58,970 nucleotides of DNA from an uncultured Verrucomicrobiota bacterium (GTDB lineage Bacteria; Verrucomicrobiota; Verrucomicrobiia; Limisphaerales; UBA9464), in NCBI GenBank assembly GCA_903922605.1, contig CAIXUG010000047.1:1-58970 (forward strand), read 5' to 3'. This document shows, in pieces, positions 58,769 to 58,970 of this stretch; position 1 is the first letter of the stretch; every line of letters begins with the position of its first letter. Under the pieces are notes generated by a model. It worked only from the letters and a program-made list of their open reading frames with translations, had not been told where the DNA came from and searched no databases. The position numbers were made by a program, and so were the translations under genes.

Positions 58769-58970
58769 ATGTGCGAAACCGCAGGCATGGCACGACCGAA
58801 TCTCAAACTGAGCGTTCCACCGGAGCAGAACGCGGGGTTGGAAGCGCGTTTCAACGCGGCGGACGACGTCCGTCAACGGCAACGGCTGCAGGCCATCCTG
58901 CTGGCCACCACCGGGCAGCATGGCTACCGGGACATCGCCCAGATCGTCGGCTGCTCGCCGAGCACCTTCG
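58769..58970 (+). CDS. IS630-like transposase, N-terminal part (runs off right edge)
   Basis: Reading from ATG 58769 or, more likely, ATG 58787 (MARPNLKLSVPPEQNAGLEA), the product continues RFNAADDVRQRQRLQAILLA and YRDIAQIVGCSPSTF, a helix-turn-helix of the type at the start of IS630-family and related winged-helix transposases. About 61 residues are in the window. It differs from the transposase at the left edge, so the two are separate elements. TAATACCAATTCCCTAAATA (58714-58733) may be its terminal end. Confidence 0.65.
   Translation, partial: MCETAGMARPNLKLSVPPEQNAGLEARFNAADDVRQRQRLQAILLATTGQHGYRDIAQIVGCSPSTF

Overview
The window is one chromosomal stretch of a GC-rich, Gram-negative bacterium that looks like a member of the Verrucomicrobiota. 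This is inference from gene content, with no marker gene searched. The evidence is very large secreted proteins built from CotH, lamin-tail and Calx-beta modules ending in a 'YRV'-type C-terminal domain, a PEP-CTERM protein, DUF1684 and HExxE-type metalloprotease families, a retained-lipid (Mla) transporter, and a high density of palindromic dispersed repeats between genes. No rRNA, tRNA or CRISPR array was seen.

Layout. 1-150 holds the start of an IS630-type transposase that runs off the left edge. 327-2843 encodes a secreted beta-strand repeat protein. 2944-5106 is an eroded type I restriction-modification locus (5' ends of hsdR and hsdM) around an intact, lower-GC AAA-TOPRIM ATPase. 5298-8314 has purF, a nucleoside deaminase, a small zinc-ribbon membrane protein and a YaeQ-like protein. 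8563-24911 is dominated by extracellular proteins: a 1742-residue CotH/lamin-tail protein, a D,D-carboxypeptidase, a roughly 2300-residue metzincin protease with 16 Calx-beta domains, a Tat-exported Gfo/Idh/MocA oxidoreductase and a membrane-anchored hypothetical. 25194-31896 has a PfkB sugar kinase, a DHFR-like reductase, a VapB-type antitoxin with a toxin cut short by a palindromic element, dnaN and an M2 peptidase. 32529-41441 holds a DUF1684 lipoprotein, an MBL hydrolase pair, a GNAT acetyltransferase, an acyltransferase, two tandem SLBB proteins, thyA and a cyclic-nucleotide-binding protein. 41601-48824 contains an AhbA/AhbB-like fusion, an mlaEFD-type operon and a hybrid histidine kinase. 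48911-49992 has two low-GC small ORFs separated by an attC-like hairpin, which resemble integron gene cassettes. 50312-58150 has an M13 peptidase, gnd, a PEP-CTERM protein, an HExxE protease-like protein, a DUF1801 protein and two small membrane proteins. The right edge carries the start of a second, different IS630-like transposase.

The intergenic space is almost entirely repeats. The main one is a family of about nine MITE-like elements (160-490 bp) with CCCTCACC/GGTGAGGG inverted arms; several copies also have outer terminal repeats resembling the IS630 end at the left edge. At least five further palindromic families are present. Some elements touch genes directly: one lies 1-2 bp before a start codon, one supplies a stop codon, and one truncates a PIN toxin.

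The most notable items are the AAA-TOPRIM gene preserved inside a dead type I RM locus, the cassette/attC-like region, the MITE family with its IS630-like ends, the Mla ATPase lacking several catalytic motifs, and the four-domain super-repeat in the Calx-beta protease.
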